A DNA stretch of 64,000 bases, taken from the NCBI RefSeq assembly GCF_001653235.2, contig NC_035796.1:1984001-2048000 (forward strand), in the 5' to 3' direction. Made by a program: the position numbers and the translations under genes. The notes beneath the pieces were generated by a model. That model was not told the DNA's origin and ran no database searches. It saw only the letters and a list, made by a program, of their open reading frames with translations. Of the stretch, positions 23,701 through 35,426 are shown piece after piece. Origin of the DNA: Pochonia chlamydosporia 170 (Eukaryota; Ascomycota; Sordariomycetes; Hypocreales; Clavicipitaceae). Within the stretch, counting starts at the first letter, position 1; the number at the start of each line of letters is the position of its first letter.

Positions 23701-25783
23701 TCGTTTGCGTCCAAGAGTCGGTTTATTTGCAGATAGTAGGAACCCTTGACATGTTGATTGTTGTGAAGTGGCACGCTGGAGCCAAGCGCTTTTGGTCGGC
23801 AGCCGACGTGGGGTGAACAGATTAGGTTTCGTTTCGATGGCGAGCAAGAGCCATGATATTGCTGCCAAGGTTCCTATTAAATGACTTGGTCGGTCTTGGT
23901 GGTTCCGCACTAAGAATATATTTCCTGGCCATGATTTACTCAGTCCAGGTAATGGATTACCTTGAAATGTCGAATTAGGAGCAATTAGGCGAGTATCAGC
24001 ACTACAAGACGCAATCACCATGTCATAACAGGATGTAATTCTTGAAAACGAACGGATTTGCACAAGAAATGAGAACTGGAGGTTGGCCCAGTGGCGATCG
24101 CTCTTCTCTCTGTGGCCACAAACAGCAGGCACGATGTAGGTGGTTTCCTTTGGGGTACAAGCAACGGGCTAAATTCGGCAGTCGCATTACGCATGAACAC
24201 CTTGCTAAGAAGGCGTACTCTCTCAATGCCGATGTAGGACCACTTGCAGAAGGCTTGCGCAGTGGTACCTAGGAAGTTGGAGAAATGGGAAGGAACTTGA
24301 TCTGCTCAGGCACTTAACTTGAGGCACTTACTCCGTACATTGAATTCAGACAGCCACAGTTTTGTGATTGTTCAGGGGCTGAAGCGGAGCTGAATATTGT
24401 GAAATGCTAAACATTATAGACAGCAACTCTCCTCCAGCGACATGGCCCACGTTGCGTTCAAGGCGTCTTTTCAACATCTCCAGCATGCAAGCAAAAACCA
24501 TCTGCTTTCTGGTGATGCAAACTTGGTTGGTTGAGAACAACGAGGATTGGAAGTTGGTAGGCTAGACCAGTTTGAGTCAGGCATTGGCAGAAAGAAGCTT
24601 AGCGCTGAACGTGCAAGTGCTGGCCCTCTGTAGCCTTTCCGGCGCCGGAGACGTGCCAAACTCCAACGTGGGCGGCGCTAAGATAGTGACTTGACGGCGT
24701 TGTGCTCCGCGGTGGCACCCACCAGCAGCTGGGCACCAGTTGACTTGGAGCACTAAACGGCCCAATGCCCCGCCCAGGCCACAACCCAGAGCACCAGAGC
24801 GTGTTCAACTCGGACAAGTACCACTACTTGACGACTTGGAAGTACCAGACCTTGGTACCTAGTACTTGACACTTGCCCTCCATGGCCTGGTCGTGTCAGA
24901 CGCTCCTTCTTACGCCGGCCTGATCGTCGTCACCCACCACTTATTGTGCATCCTCCCCGGAAGTACTTCCTCTCAGCATCAGATTCTTGTCGCCTCATGT
25001 AGCACAAAATGTCCACGCGCAGACTCGATCCACACATCTAGCCAAGAATCCAACCCAAACACTTTCATCACAGGCTCCCATGTTCCATGTCCCGTTCCCG
25101 CACACTTCTCGACCCTGCCTGCATGACTAGCCGGGCTTGTGCGTGTTTCGTACCTTTTGCCGTTGTTCAAAGCCTCAGTCTCGCCCTCACTTCTTACTTT
25201 GCTTCACCTTTCCCTTCATCTTTTTACCGCACCTCAGCCTCGCAACGAGTCGCCAGCGGTGCTGTGCCTCAACCCCCCTTCTTTTCGTCGATATGCCCTT
25301 ATAGCTGGCCTATTTCCACATTTTCTCTCCCTGCTCTCACCTCTATCTGTTTCTTCCTCCCCCACCACTGTACATCAACCTGTATAGACATCCCTGTCGC
25401 AAGGGCAGTCAGTACTCTCTGCTCGCTCTCGCCATCTGGGCTTGCACCACGGCAACTTGCCGGCCACTTTCGTTGAATTAATCAACTTCTCTCGCTCTGG
25501 CCGTCACTGGTTTTGAATTCTGCCTCGATTTCCAACGTCCTCGAGCCGCGGTGAATCTATCCGGAACGAGCCGAGATTGCCATTCAACGAAGCCTTACGA
25601 CGACGCCGACTACCACCCCACCACCGGCCGTCCGCCAATTCCTACCTCACTCTCACCACACCGCATACTTAGCCAGCGATACCGGCTTCCAAACTCACTC
25701 GTCTGCATGAAATCAATCATTTGTTGACAGTCGGAGGATACGGGCTTACGAGTCTTGTGCGAAGACCACAGGGACAAGGAGCC
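20782..25783. other. Five-kb gene-free region
   Basis: No frame in this stretch shows a domain, a signal peptide or a convincing spliced structure. The longest (21474-21881, plus, 135 aa) begins with GTG, has mixed composition and no support. TACCTAGG-type words occur near 21035, 24263 and 24855. From about 25100 to 25720 the + strand is strongly pyrimidine-rich, which suits a long leader or promoter for the Vps62-like gene. Confidence 0.5.
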
Positions 25784-27367
25784 ATGTACTGGCTACGGCG
25801 CGGCACCATTGTGCTAGCGCTCTTGTTAGTGGCTTCCTTCATCGCCTGGTTCGTGCCTCGAGTCCTCGACCCGACCAGCCATGGTCCAGCGAGACGAGCC
25901 CGCGACAGCCTCTGGGTAAGCAGCAGTCCATACTGGATTGACCGCCAATTATGTCGCTGGCTTAGTCTTTGTGGGCTACACCACTTGCGTCGTGATCCTG
26001 CCTCGCTACCGAACCCAAATATGTCGTCCGTCGACGACATTGATGACGAGGTGTGGACTGAGCTTCGAAAGAGATATGTTAAGCCTCGGTCGTGGGAAGA
26101 CAGATCATCCGAAGAATCCGATGCAGAAACGGCCAAAAGACAAGACAAGAAGAGAAATATTTTCCAACGGCGACGGATTCTAAAGGATATCCCGGACTAC
26201 GTTCTCAAGCACGCACCCCTTGTGCACCTGTATTCGGGCGAGCAGTTCTGGCCATCGGATATTCGCGAGCACGTGCAGCACATGGAAGTTGTTGTTGATG
26301 ATGAGCTGGTTAACATCACAGACGAGAAATTAACACTGGATAATCTGCACCACTTGAACAAATTTAAAGGCGTTGTCACTCTTCACAGCCTGGAAGACGT
26401 CGAGACCCGGCCGCCCTGGTTGCACAGCCATGAGAATGTTCCCAAGCCGTTCGACGATGACGGCGACGACAATGACAACAGCGAGATTAGCAATGGCGGA
26501 CCACCTGCCGGAGGGGAACGAACAACTTGGTTTGATGTAGACAAGGATACTCCGTTGCATCGAATCTCCGACCCACGGCCCCGCAGCTCCCAGCGCCCAC
26601 GATCCCGGTCCGGCCAGCCCCGCCTTCAACGCCGTGGACATAAACCCGATGCCAACGGTTACTCCCGAGCTCCTGCTGTTCTCATCATTGTGGACAAGGG
26701 ATCTGGCATCGTGGATGCATTTTGGTTCTTCTTTTACTCGTACAATTTAGGACAAACGGTTCTTGGTATCCGGTTTGGCAATCACGTCGGTGACTGGGAA
26801 CACTCCATGGTTCGGTTCGAAAATGGCATTCCCAAGGGCATTTACTTCTCCGAGCACGAGGGCGGTCAGGCATATGCATGGGAAGCCGTCGAGAAGCGCG
26901 GAGAACGTCCCGTTATTTACTCTGCCGTTGGCTCACACGCCATGTACGCCACGCCTGGCGACCACCCTTACGTCTTACCCTTCAAGATGCTCAAGGATGT
27001 CAGCGACAAAGGGCCTCTCTGGGATCCAGCGCTGAACAATTACGCCTACCACTACAACTACAAGCTAGGAAAGCACACCGAGATGGATGAGGAATCCGTC
27101 GACGAAGATGGCAACAAGCAACCTCCAAGTCTTATACCTGCGGCCACCAATCCCCACGCACCGACAGCATGGTTCCATTTCGACGGATACTGGGGCGATC
27201 GCCTATACACTCTGGCAGATTATCGTCAGTGGCGCCTATTCGGCCAGTACCACTACGTTACCGGTCCCACGGGACCTAAATACAAGCAACTCGCTCGATC
27301 CAAGGTATGCCAGCGGAGCCAGTGCCGTATCCTATACAAGTTAGACCCCAAAGGCACATGGTATTAA
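25784..27367 (+). CDS. VPS62: Vacuolar protein sorting-associated protein 62 family (Vps62/DUF946)
   Basis: A single exon of 527 aa. Residues 6-28 form one N-terminal membrane segment (TIVLALLLVASFIAWFVP), giving a type II or signal-anchor topology. The Vps62 domain begins near residue 145 (PDYVLKHAPLVHLYSGEQFW) and continues through a poorly conserved, acidic and Arg-rich insert. Its strongest part is WFFFYSYNLGQ, GNHVGDWEHSMVRF, VIYSAVGSHAMYATPGDH and FHFDGYWGDRLY. Yeast members affect cytoplasm-to-vacuole traffic, but the biochemical role is not known. The ATG at 25784 has a good context (gccATGT); upstream in-frame sequence lacks an ATG. A GT..AG pair at about 25917-25966 would break the frame, and the intervening sequence (RQLCRWLSLCGL) looks coding, so I keep it as exon. 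Confidence 0.88.
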   Translation: MYWLRRGTIVLALLLVASFIAWFVPRVLDPTSHGPARRARDSLWVSSSPYWIDRQLCRWLSLCGLHHLRRDPASLPNPNMSSVDDIDDEVWTELRKRYVKPRSWEDRSSEESDAETAKRQDKKRNIFQRRRILKDIPDYVLKHAPLVHLYSGEQFWPSDIREHVQHMEVVVDDELVNITDEKLTLDNLHHLNKFKGVVTLHSLEDVETRPPWLHSHENVPKPFDDDGDDNDNSEISNGGPPAGGERTTWFDVDKDTPLHRISDPRPRSSQRPRSRSGQPRLQRRGHKPDANGYSRAPAVLIIVDKGSGIVDAFWFFFYSYNLGQTVLGIRFGNHVGDWEHSMVRFENGIPKGIYFSEHEGGQAYAWEAVEKRGERPVIYSAVGSHAMYATPGDHPYVLPFKMLKDVSDKGPLWDPALNNYAYHYNYKLGKHTEMDEESVDEDGNKQPPSLIPAATNPHAPTAWFHFDGYWGDRLYTLADYRQWRLFGQYHYVTGPTGPKYKQLARSKVCQRSQCRILYKLDPKGTWY

Positions 27368-27912
27368 ATGCCACTGATGGCCCGTTCATTCCACATTCCA
27401 GTGGCTACACAAGATACCCTGGTGTTCGTACACCGACTTAGACCCCATTGGGGAAACAATAGTTACAAAATTTAGAGCTCGGAGTTTTGGATCAGGTGGA
27501 TTTATATACCCCCATAAGTTGTGCTGTTTATGGAGTTCATTCATTACGGTTGGATTGGATTGGATGGGATGGGATGAGGGGCATAGAAGGGGTTTGAAAG
27601 CAGATGGGGATTATACCCGGTGTTTTTGGCTTACATACCCATAGATGTTATATGGTATTGAATACATGTTCTCTCTTACATTTTCTTGATGTGGTCATTA
27701 TTGTAGAACTTTTTGTCCGTATCGTAGCAAATATCCTGTCGGGTATTGGTGCTATTCAACTTGTATATTGCCAGACATTGAGAGTATATAACATAAGATG
27801 AGTGGTATGCAAAAGTAAATCTACAACCGGGGTATCAAACTTCCCAACATCCATTTACCCCTCATTACCGCCGTTGCATGATATCATAAAACGTATTCAA
27901 TTTCGACATTCG
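27368..27912. other. Convergent 3' regions
   Basis: 545 bp between two tail-to-tail genes. It contains a short GGATT/GGGAT repeat (about 27550-27575) and AT-rich sequence. No gene seen. Confidence 0.5.
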
Positions 27913-30777
27913 TCATTCCTCATCCTCGTGAATTTGAAATCCCATTTCATTATCAGCCGGCCATGCTCGCTGAGTACTAGGGTACTCAGATGGCTGACTG
28001 CTCGCTTCGCTGCTTTTGCCTTCCCCTTCATCCGGATCAATATTCTCCCCATCAGATGGGCGGCCCTGATCTTCGATGCCGGGCCATGGTTCGTCCTCAG
28101 GCAGCTGTCGTCTGTGTGAGTCATGGCTACTCACAGGGACGTGAGTCACGATTTCACCGCTTGAATTGCTCTCATCGTCGGCATCCTCACGGTATGATTC
28201 GTCGGAGCCGCTGTCGTAGATTTCTACGTCAAAGAGTTCGTCGGTTGCGTATTCCATGGGGACGTGAGATGTTCCACTGCGAGCAACGCTGCTTCCGCGA
28301 AAGGGGCGGAGTTCCTGCAACGGTGCGTTGCTGTATGGTGTAGCGTAGGCGAGCGGTGTCATGCCACGGGTGACTTGACGGTCGTTGATGGCTGAGGGCA
28401 TGGGACTAGGTGAGGCGGTCCAGCGAGGCGTATAGTGAGGGTAGCTGGGGGAGCGGGTGCGGCGCCTTTTCTGGATGCCTTGGGAGGACGGGCCGCGGGT
28501 GAAGGGGGATGAGTGTCTGGATTGGCCGTGGGATACAATGCGGCGGCGGCTGGCGTTCGAGGGAGATTGAGCTGTCGCCGGGACGATGGGGACGGAGGCG
28601 GTGCGAATGTGAGGTGGTCTTGGAGCACGGCGACCTGATAGCATGGGCGATGGTCCTCGGACGGCAAAGGGACTGACTGAGCGATACGGTTGCTCCGGAG
28701 CTGGGAATACTGCTGGGGATGTTGAGAGGCGTTCGCGGCCTTGGCGCATGTTGAGTGAGGTTGGGATACTAGGAGCCTCGTCAAGCTGCTCGTTCCAAAG
28801 CCAGCAGTGCTCCATGGCATCTGCTTCCTTGACTTCCTGCGACTCTGACACATCTAGGGAGACGCGATCCATTTCGCGGACTCGTTGCCAAGCCCATCCT
28901 GATTCGTACGCTCCGTAGTCTTGTATATAGGCGTCTGGGTGTGTGATGAAGAGTCTAGGTTCTGCAGCCTTCATGGCCACCGAATGCAAGAAATTGACAT
29001 CCCATAACGAGGGTGTCAGCATCTCAGCGGCATTAAGGAATCGGAGTCGTGAGTCCTTGTGAATTTTGCGAAGTGGCACCCACGACTCCTGAAGTCCAAG
29101 ATATCTGCCAAAACGTGGATCCGTGGGCTGGTGTCGAGGTGTGATACCCAGGCTGCGGAATACTGAACCAAAAGCCTCGTGTATGGCCGCTTGCACGCTT
29201 CTAGCGTCAGGTCCGCGAAAGGATACAGTTTGGATGAGCCCTCGACTGCGTAACCTCCTATCCTGGGTGCTCTTATCGCCGCAGGCTCTTGGGTATAGCC
29301 ACTCTGCATCGTGATCGGTAGCAGCCCAGTCGCCGCCAAACGGTGATTGCGATCGTAGTGTGGCGCTGCTAAGCGTCATGGGGACTTGCGTCCAGTCATC
29401 ATTGCTAACAGTGGCATCATGTTTGAACTGCGAAAGTTCTTGCCAAAGACGCTTCAATGGGAAAGGCAAGAAGACAACCTCCACGGTCCACGCATGACCA
29501 TGTGATGGGAGAAAGGACTGAAGATGGGAGACTTGGGCCCGCAGGCTGTCGATTTGAGACATTATTTCCTCTGGGTTGGGTCGACTGGAGACACTTGTGA
29601 CTGCCGAGAAGACGCTCTTTGCACCATCATCCTCGACTTCAGCGTCTTTGTTCGCCGTCCCAGTCACCTCTACAGCCTTCTCCACACCTTCCATTCTCAG
29701 TTCCAGTTCTGTGACACGTAGGTCCATGTGGTCATGTTTATCAACGCATTCGTCATGTCCATTGGCAGAAAAGGATACAGTTTCCAGGCGGTCCAGGCGT
29801 TGTTCATGTCCACTAATAGTATCTGACAAGTTCTGGAGAGTCTCCCGGGAAAATCCATGGAATGCTGCAGCTACCCGAGGTTCGTTTTGTGTAGCGGTGT
29901 CAGGCCTCGGTGTTTCCTCTCCTTGTCCGTCATGACCAACCAAGACAAAGGAGTCGGTAGCAGGATCCTGGCGTTGTACGTGTAGGGGTTTCACATCACA
30001 TTTTTGTGGTTGCTGTGCATGAGAAGAGGCTGGTCCTTTGGGTGTTATATTATTAAGAGTACCAAGTCCCTTTCCGGCAAATGGTCTTTGGTACTTGGCC
30101 TGAATGGACGACGTGGTGGAGGCGGTCTGAGAGGGCATAAGAAATTGGGACGGAAGGTGTGGCAACGCTGAGTGTTCAGATGGTTCCAATGGTCTAGGAT
30201 GTTCCGGCGGGGATTGTATGTACTCCTCCCAAGCGAGGGTATCGGGCATGGAGCCTGGTGGGTGAAGAGTGGCATCATTGTTGTGGGCGTCCTCAGATTC
30301 AGTTGCAAATTCATGGACAAAGGAGAGGGGAAGGCCGGGGCTGAAGGCAGCAAAGTCCATTCCGGGGACGGTTGAGAGGCCCTGCATCGACACGTCCACA
30401 ACCGGGCTCAATGGCTCACGACCCGTACGGGGCCTCTCATTTTCCTGGCCAACGTGACCGAGATTGGTTTGCTGCGGCAATTGCTGCAGCTGTTGAAGGC
30501 CGTCACGGGGATTGTGAGGTCCATCATCGTGGTAACAGGCATGGTGGGCACACATACACCATCCAGCCTGTTCAGCAATGGGACTGACTATCGTCTGACG
30601 CGGCCAGAAGCGACGGCATCCGCACTTGGCTCCATTGGCTCCGGGAGTCAAATCAACAAAATTGCAACATCCATTAGGTAGGCTAGGGCTAGCCGGCGGC
30701 AGTGGGTTACCGGCATCATTGTATATATCGAATGGACTCGCGGAGGCATTTGAGGGGTTGAATATGTTGACAGCCAT
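27913..30777 (-). CDS. Fungal protein of unknown function with N-terminal Cys/His cluster
   Basis: A single open frame of 954 aa from the first ATG at 30777; sequence further upstream in this frame has no ATG. I do not recognise the family. The N-terminus has CC (37-38), CGCRRFW (52-58) and WCMCAHHACYH (73-83), a spacing that could bind zinc. Residues about 330-450 contain two short helical, probably coiled-coil segments (LDRLETVSFS region, then MSQIDSLRAQVSHLQSFL). A central region (about 450-690) looks globular, with DDWTQVP, WLYPRACGDK, GRYLGLQESWVPLRKIH and DAYIQDYGAYE. The last 270 residues are disordered, rich in Ser/Arg/Pro and then acidic. A nuclear role would fit the composition but is a guess. 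No paralogue is visible in the window. Confidence 0.8.
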   Translation of the reverse strand: MAVNIFNPSNASASPFDIYNDAGNPLPPASPSLPNGCCNFVDLTPGANGAKCGCRRFWPRQTIVSPIAEQAGWCMCAHHACYHDDGPHNPRDGLQQLQQLPQQTNLGHVGQENERPRTGREPLSPVVDVSMQGLSTVPGMDFAAFSPGLPLSFVHEFATESEDAHNNDATLHPPGSMPDTLAWEEYIQSPPEHPRPLEPSEHSALPHLPSQFLMPSQTASTTSSIQAKYQRPFAGKGLGTLNNITPKGPASSHAQQPQKCDVKPLHVQRQDPATDSFVLVGHDGQGEETPRPDTATQNEPRVAAAFHGFSRETLQNLSDTISGHEQRLDRLETVSFSANGHDECVDKHDHMDLRVTELELRMEGVEKAVEVTGTANKDAEVEDDGAKSVFSAVTSVSSRPNPEEIMSQIDSLRAQVSHLQSFLPSHGHAWTVEVVFLPFPLKRLWQELSQFKHDATVSNDDWTQVPMTLSSATLRSQSPFGGDWAATDHDAEWLYPRACGDKSTQDRRLRSRGLIQTVSFRGPDARSVQAAIHEAFGSVFRSLGITPRHQPTDPRFGRYLGLQESWVPLRKIHKDSRLRFLNAAEMLTPSLWDVNFLHSVAMKAAEPRLFITHPDAYIQDYGAYESGWAWQRVREMDRVSLDVSESQEVKEADAMEHCWLWNEQLDEAPSIPTSLNMRQGRERLSTSPAVFPAPEQPYRSVSPFAVRGPSPMLSGRRAPRPPHIRTASVPIVPATAQSPSNASRRRIVSHGQSRHSSPFTRGPSSQGIQKRRRTRSPSYPHYTPRWTASPSPMPSAINDRQVTRGMTPLAYATPYSNAPLQELRPFRGSSVARSGTSHVPMEYATDELFDVEIYDSGSDESYREDADDESNSSGEIVTHVPVSSHDSHRRQLPEDEPWPGIEDQGRPSDGENIDPDEGEGKSSEASSQPSEYPSTQRAWPADNEMGFQIHEDEE

Positions 30778-33700
30778 TGGGTCGAGGCAACAGCGAGTGT
30801 CTATAATCAAAAACGACGTCAAGAAATTTTGTGGTTCGATTGTTTCGCTCGGCCGTCCGTCAGAATGTCGTGGCCAAGCAGGTTACGCTGGCCCAGAAGG
30901 CGTCGCTCGCGAGGCGCGATGGTCTAGTTCATTGCACTGGAAATAGTTTGAGAACAAGATCAGCTGATGAAGTGGACGATAGACATGGGATGAAATTGGA
31001 TTGTAAAAGACAATATGAGATGAGACGAACAAGACTGATGTGGACAATTATTCGATTGATCGCGGCGTGCAGCTCCAAGCGTCGACCAGAGTGGCATGAG
31101 CACCCATTAAATAGTCGAAGGGACGGAAGGAAGCACCAACGTGACAGCACAGTCGGAGCAGGAATTGGACGCAAAACAAGACAGACGGGGCAACGAGTGT
31201 TGTGTTATATAACAATCTTTGGGGAGCAGCAACGGAGGAGACGGTGATAACAATAGGTAGAGGTCGCAAGCCCAGACGAGGCGGAGGACGACTGGACGAG
31301 GGCGAAGGACAGGCCTCAGGACTTTTTGGGGTGTGTCTTGTGGAGAAGCAAAGCAACTTGCAGCTCTTTCTTGTGCTCTTGTATCTTTGCAGACTGAGCC
31401 GGGATGGCAAGGCACTCACACGCCCCCCCTGTATATCACCAGCTCAAATAGACCACACTGGACCAGATGAGTGCAGTTGCTGCCTTGGGGACCAACAGGG
31501 CGTGATTGCAACACGCAATCCAGCCAATGTGCAGTTTATCCAGCTTCCGAGGCGTCGACGTCGGCATCAATATCGAAGTCACCGAGCTTGTTATAGACCT
31601 GAGCAGCAAAGTCGGCTGGTACATTGTGAGAACGCAAAACCTTCAACGGCCACACGACGGCGAGCATTGACCCCACGAGTCCACCTCAACGTCGACTCAC
31701 ACGCACGCACAGTTGCGCCTTACAACGAGTCACAGGTTGCATTTTGAGTTGGCAGCGAAAGACGAGGCGTCGAAACTGAACCTACTTTGGGAAGACCAGA
31801 AGAAGAGCCGAGTCTGAGGTCCGGCTGGGGTGCCTGGCGTGGAGAAACAGCAAAGCAGTGGTGCTGAATGGCACCGAGCGTTTCACCACGCGCCTCGTCG
31901 AGTACCTTTGCGAGCTGGAGCTGGAATCGACCCCGCCAAAGTCGGTGCTTTACGCGATTCGCGCTCTCTCAAAGGTACTTGGACGGGTGCGCCCCACTGT
32001 CGCGCCGTCCCGCCAATGGCGGCGCCTGGGATCCTCTTCCGCGAGTTAGCGGGACGGTGGATGGACGACCTCCAGATGTCTCTTGTTCTGAGTGAGCTGT
32101 GGCGTGTGTGTAGTTCTAATTGTGTACCTAGTACTTAGATCTCATCATGATTCTAAATAGCATCTAAACAGTCTGGTACCATGGTAGCTTTCCACTTTCA
32201 TGTTGTGATGCTCTTGTTGGTGAAAGGCAGCTGTTGACAGGGAGGGTGTGTCGTTTGCACCAGGATGAGGGAATGGTTGTACAAACGACACAGCCTCTGC
32301 AAAGTCTCCTTCTGCTGGTCAGCTCCATCTGATTCTTCTCCTTTGCCACCCAATCTTTCAGGGATATCGCACAGAAAAAGCAGCAAGTTGTGACGATGTG
32401 GACATGTTCCCAATTATATGAACAGCACAAACCGGCTCTCACAGCTACCAGAAAATCTGACCGCATCCATGATGACTCGGTCCTACTACAACATTCATCC
32501 AACCACATAACGATCCAACAGTTTCGTCTCATCACCGCACCAGCGCAGTCACCCAACAACAATTACTTGCAGAATCTAGCATTTCCCAAGTACCTGAGTA
32601 TCCGGTTTGTGACAACGGCCATGTCCATGTCAACCATCAGAACATGCATCAAACTAAACCCCCTCTACATCGCCAACCCCGCCAACACAGGTACCCAACG
32701 CTCTATTCGAAACTTGGAACAAGTCATCCGTCGCCATCATTGTTGACAATATACCTCGATATCTACACCTCGGCATCATACATACCTAAGTACCTACACA
32801 AATGCGTGACCAGCAATCGATAGGCAATGCGCAACCTCTGACTCAACAGCGGTGTGGGAATAGAAGCCTCAGGAACGTGCCTGCTGTTGTCACACAGGTA
32901 CCCCAATGTCGGCCATTTTGGCACTCAACTGAGCCTGCACCGAAAGGAACTGGTTGGAGTCAAGGCTGTGGTGACAATGCATGACTCCAATAGAGCGAGT
33001 ACTTGACAAAGTCCCTCCCATCTCGGTCGGGTTTCCTTTGGTGTTGGATGCCGCACCTGTCGTGGAAGGTGATCGACCTGCAAGGAACCATGATCCCGTC
33101 TAATCACAGCCATCTTGAACCTCTCCATGGGGAGCAGCTAAAGTCCAGCTGAGTGGTCAGCCAAGAGTCCAAGACGCAGCGATGGTCCGCAAGCTCAACA
33201 CGGCGGCCCATTGCGCAATTGACAACCCCGTCTGGTAGATGTGTGGTCGCAGCAAGACCGAGCACCTGATGCTCTGCATGGAAGTGCGTGCACAGAGTAG
33301 TTGTTCCTTGTCGAGTGAGGCGACAAAGGGATTGGCTGACGGGGCAGGACGCAATTGCGCCAGCAGCATCATTTCGATAAAGTATGGAACCTCACCTCGG
33401 CGGTACAAAGCAAACAGTTCTAGTTCTCCATATTTTTACTTTTGCGCCTGGCTGCTATTATTGCGCCATAGTCATGAAACTTGACCTGGTGAGCGTTGGA
33501 TTATTTATTCACGCACATGCACTCAGAATGCGCGATGGGCCGTGAGTTGGGCGTTGCTTGATGCTGGCACGCCACTTGTTCGTGGTCAAGGATGTTGCTG
33601 GCCGGACGGTAGTGTATGTAAGTATAATAATAAGAGGACTGGCCCCCACGGTTAAGTGTCATCGACGTGTTCATGTCGCATGTGGTTGGTATGGTTGGTA

Positions 33701-34541
33701 AATCTGTGGCGACATGGAGGTCAACTGGCATTACAGTCTGTGGTCCAATGTATTTAAACATATCCAAGTATACACTAATACAGCTTAATATGCCTCAGCA
33801 TACAACGAGATATGTGATACCTTTCCTTGTTTAAATACTTCTGACCCCCCACTGTATATTGGTTCTCTTGATACACTTGGTGAGATGTGCGTCCTTACTG
33901 GATAGTACTTGGCGAACAGTAATGCAATAAATAAGAGCCTCCAACGTCTAGTGTCACAACTACTTCACAGGTAAATCATTCCCCCAGTACCGTCTTCCAA
34001 ACCTGTTGCTTTTCTCCCTTGGGCAGTCCCTCTCAGTCGTCTCCACGATTTTGCGATTTTGCAAAAGAGCGGAGCGGAGCGGAGCCTTGCAACATCAGCC
34101 AAGAGTCCAAGGTTTCGGGTGCATTCCCGACAGGGGAAACCATTCAGCGCGCCCACCAACATTTTTACATACAAACATCTTCAGAGTAACCAACCAGACA
34201 TAACGCCACATCCCTTTTTCATCCCACACACAGTTATCATCCATTCAAGCACACAGAATCCCGACCCATATTTTTTTGCGCCATACCCAAACCAAACAAT
34301 GTTTTACCGTACTGACCATGTGGGTGCAACCCAAATCCAACACCTCGCCGCAAAACATCAAATTATACTTGTATCGGGACCTGATAATCCGTGGCCTCAT
34401 AAGCAACAAAATACATCTCCCGTATTCGTCTCTGCGGCGCCCGAGGCATACGAATGCCATCGGTAAAAGGTGGAAGTTGCTGCGGCAGTAAAGCCAAGGC
34501 TTGCTCTTCTTTTGCACCAGGCAGTCAGCAACCATTTCCAG
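30778..34541. other. Gene-poor region with one inverted-repeat element
   Basis: 3.8 kb. The first 600 bp are the promoter and leader side of the 954-aa gene. A possible tiny spliced ORF is at 31536-31742 (minus). Copy 1 of the 121-bp element is at 33734-33854. The left end of the duplicated 0.6-kb unit begins near 34325. TACCTAG-type words occur near 32124 and 32781. Confidence 0.5.
33734..33854 (+). mobile_element. 121-bp inverted-repeat element (MITE-like), copy 1
   Basis: Begins CAGTCTGTGG and ends CCCCCCACTG, flanked by TA on both sides (33732-33733 and 33855-33856). The ends are imperfect inverted repeats of about 27 bp. It is non-coding. A TA target duplication and CAGT ends are typical of Tc1/mariner/pogo elements, so it is probably a non-autonomous derivative. 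I define this orientation as plus. Confidence 0.85.
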
Positions 34542-34945
34542 TTACTGACCCTTTGACATCATGTCACAAAACTCACCGTCTACTTGGTGTCTAGGTTGTA
34601 CCGGGGAGTACTTGTACCATCGCCAAATTACAGCAAGCGCAGGAGGAACAGCGATGAGTAACGCTACCAACGCTACTATAGCTTCTTGGCTCAACATAGC
34701 TGCGTTGTGTATATAGAGGGCTAGATGTTGCAAGAAAGGCGGTTGAGGTGGCGTGGCAAGTGTGGTGTAAAGTCAAAACCAGAGAGGGATGACTGCGGGC
34801 TAAGCAGCGGGCTCCGCAGTGTAAGAGATTATTTACAAATGGCAATGCAAGTTGCAGAAGAATAAAGAGTATAGAGCACACGATATGAGGAACATTTACA
34901 GAGTCTGAGGCGCTATATATCAAGAAAAGGGTCATGGCGGCACCC
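34325..34945. repeat. Duplicated unit, copy A
   Basis: Diverged copy of 36690-37320. Shared landmarks in the same order are an AATCCA(A)CACCTCG word, the segment CGTCTCTGCGGCGCCCGA, the small membrane ORF, GGGATGA(C/T)(T/C)GCGGGCT, and the stretch around CATTTACAGA followed by CTATATAT. Limits are approximate. Confidence 0.75.
34542..34697 (-). pseudogene. Small membrane-anchored ORF, copy A (shortened paralogue)
   Basis: 51 codons from the ATG at 34697, beginning MLSQEAIVALVALLIAVPPA and including one hydrophobic segment (residues about 5-24). It then has QPRHQVDGEF and stops at TAA where copy B (36869-37084) has a Tyr codon. Beyond the stop the same frame continues to resemble copy B (LEMVAD against MEAVAD), so I read it as a truncated copy. 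No known family is recognised. It could still be expressed as a 51-aa peptide. Confidence 0.55.
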
Positions 34946-35140
34946 GTTGAGGAACTTGCGGACGATACCCCGTGGCCGGGACACTTGGCAGCCTACTGAG
35001 TTGGGCAGTGCAGCAACCAAGTGGACTGGATTGGCATTTCAGGAGACCCCAGCTGCCGAAGCCCCACAAGAAGTGGCTTGCATAGGTTTGGGAGGTTCGA
35101 TGTCGCCTCACCCCAAAACACCGAGACAACCTCCCACGAA

Positions 35141-35240
35141 CCAGGGTAAATTGAAGTTGACCTCGGGGTCAATTGAAGTCGACCACCCTCCAACCCAGGG
35201 TCAGTTGAAGTTGACCTATCCCTCGAACCCAGGGTCAACT
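35141..35240 (+). repeat. Degenerate tandem repeat
   Basis: About 3.5 imperfect units of the form CAGGGTcAaTTGAAGTtGACC, spaced 22-35 bp. Non-coding as far as I can see. Confidence 0.7.
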
Positions 35241-35426
35241 GTGCAGCTGTTTGTTGCTGCAGCCACATGCAGTTGGCGCCAGACTCCAACGTTGAAATCC
35301 CCAATCATCAACCCGGCGGGTTCCAATACCGTCTTTTGTCCAAGAAAGACGGGCAAACCAGACATCAATGGAGAAAACTGGTCAGACACTTCAGCCTCAA
35401 ACCAATTGGCTCTGCCTACCTACCTA

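Noticed and set aside
25917..25966. Possible 50-nt GT-AG intron in VPS62
   Set aside because: Removing it shifts the frame into a stop; the unspliced sequence reads as plausible protein.
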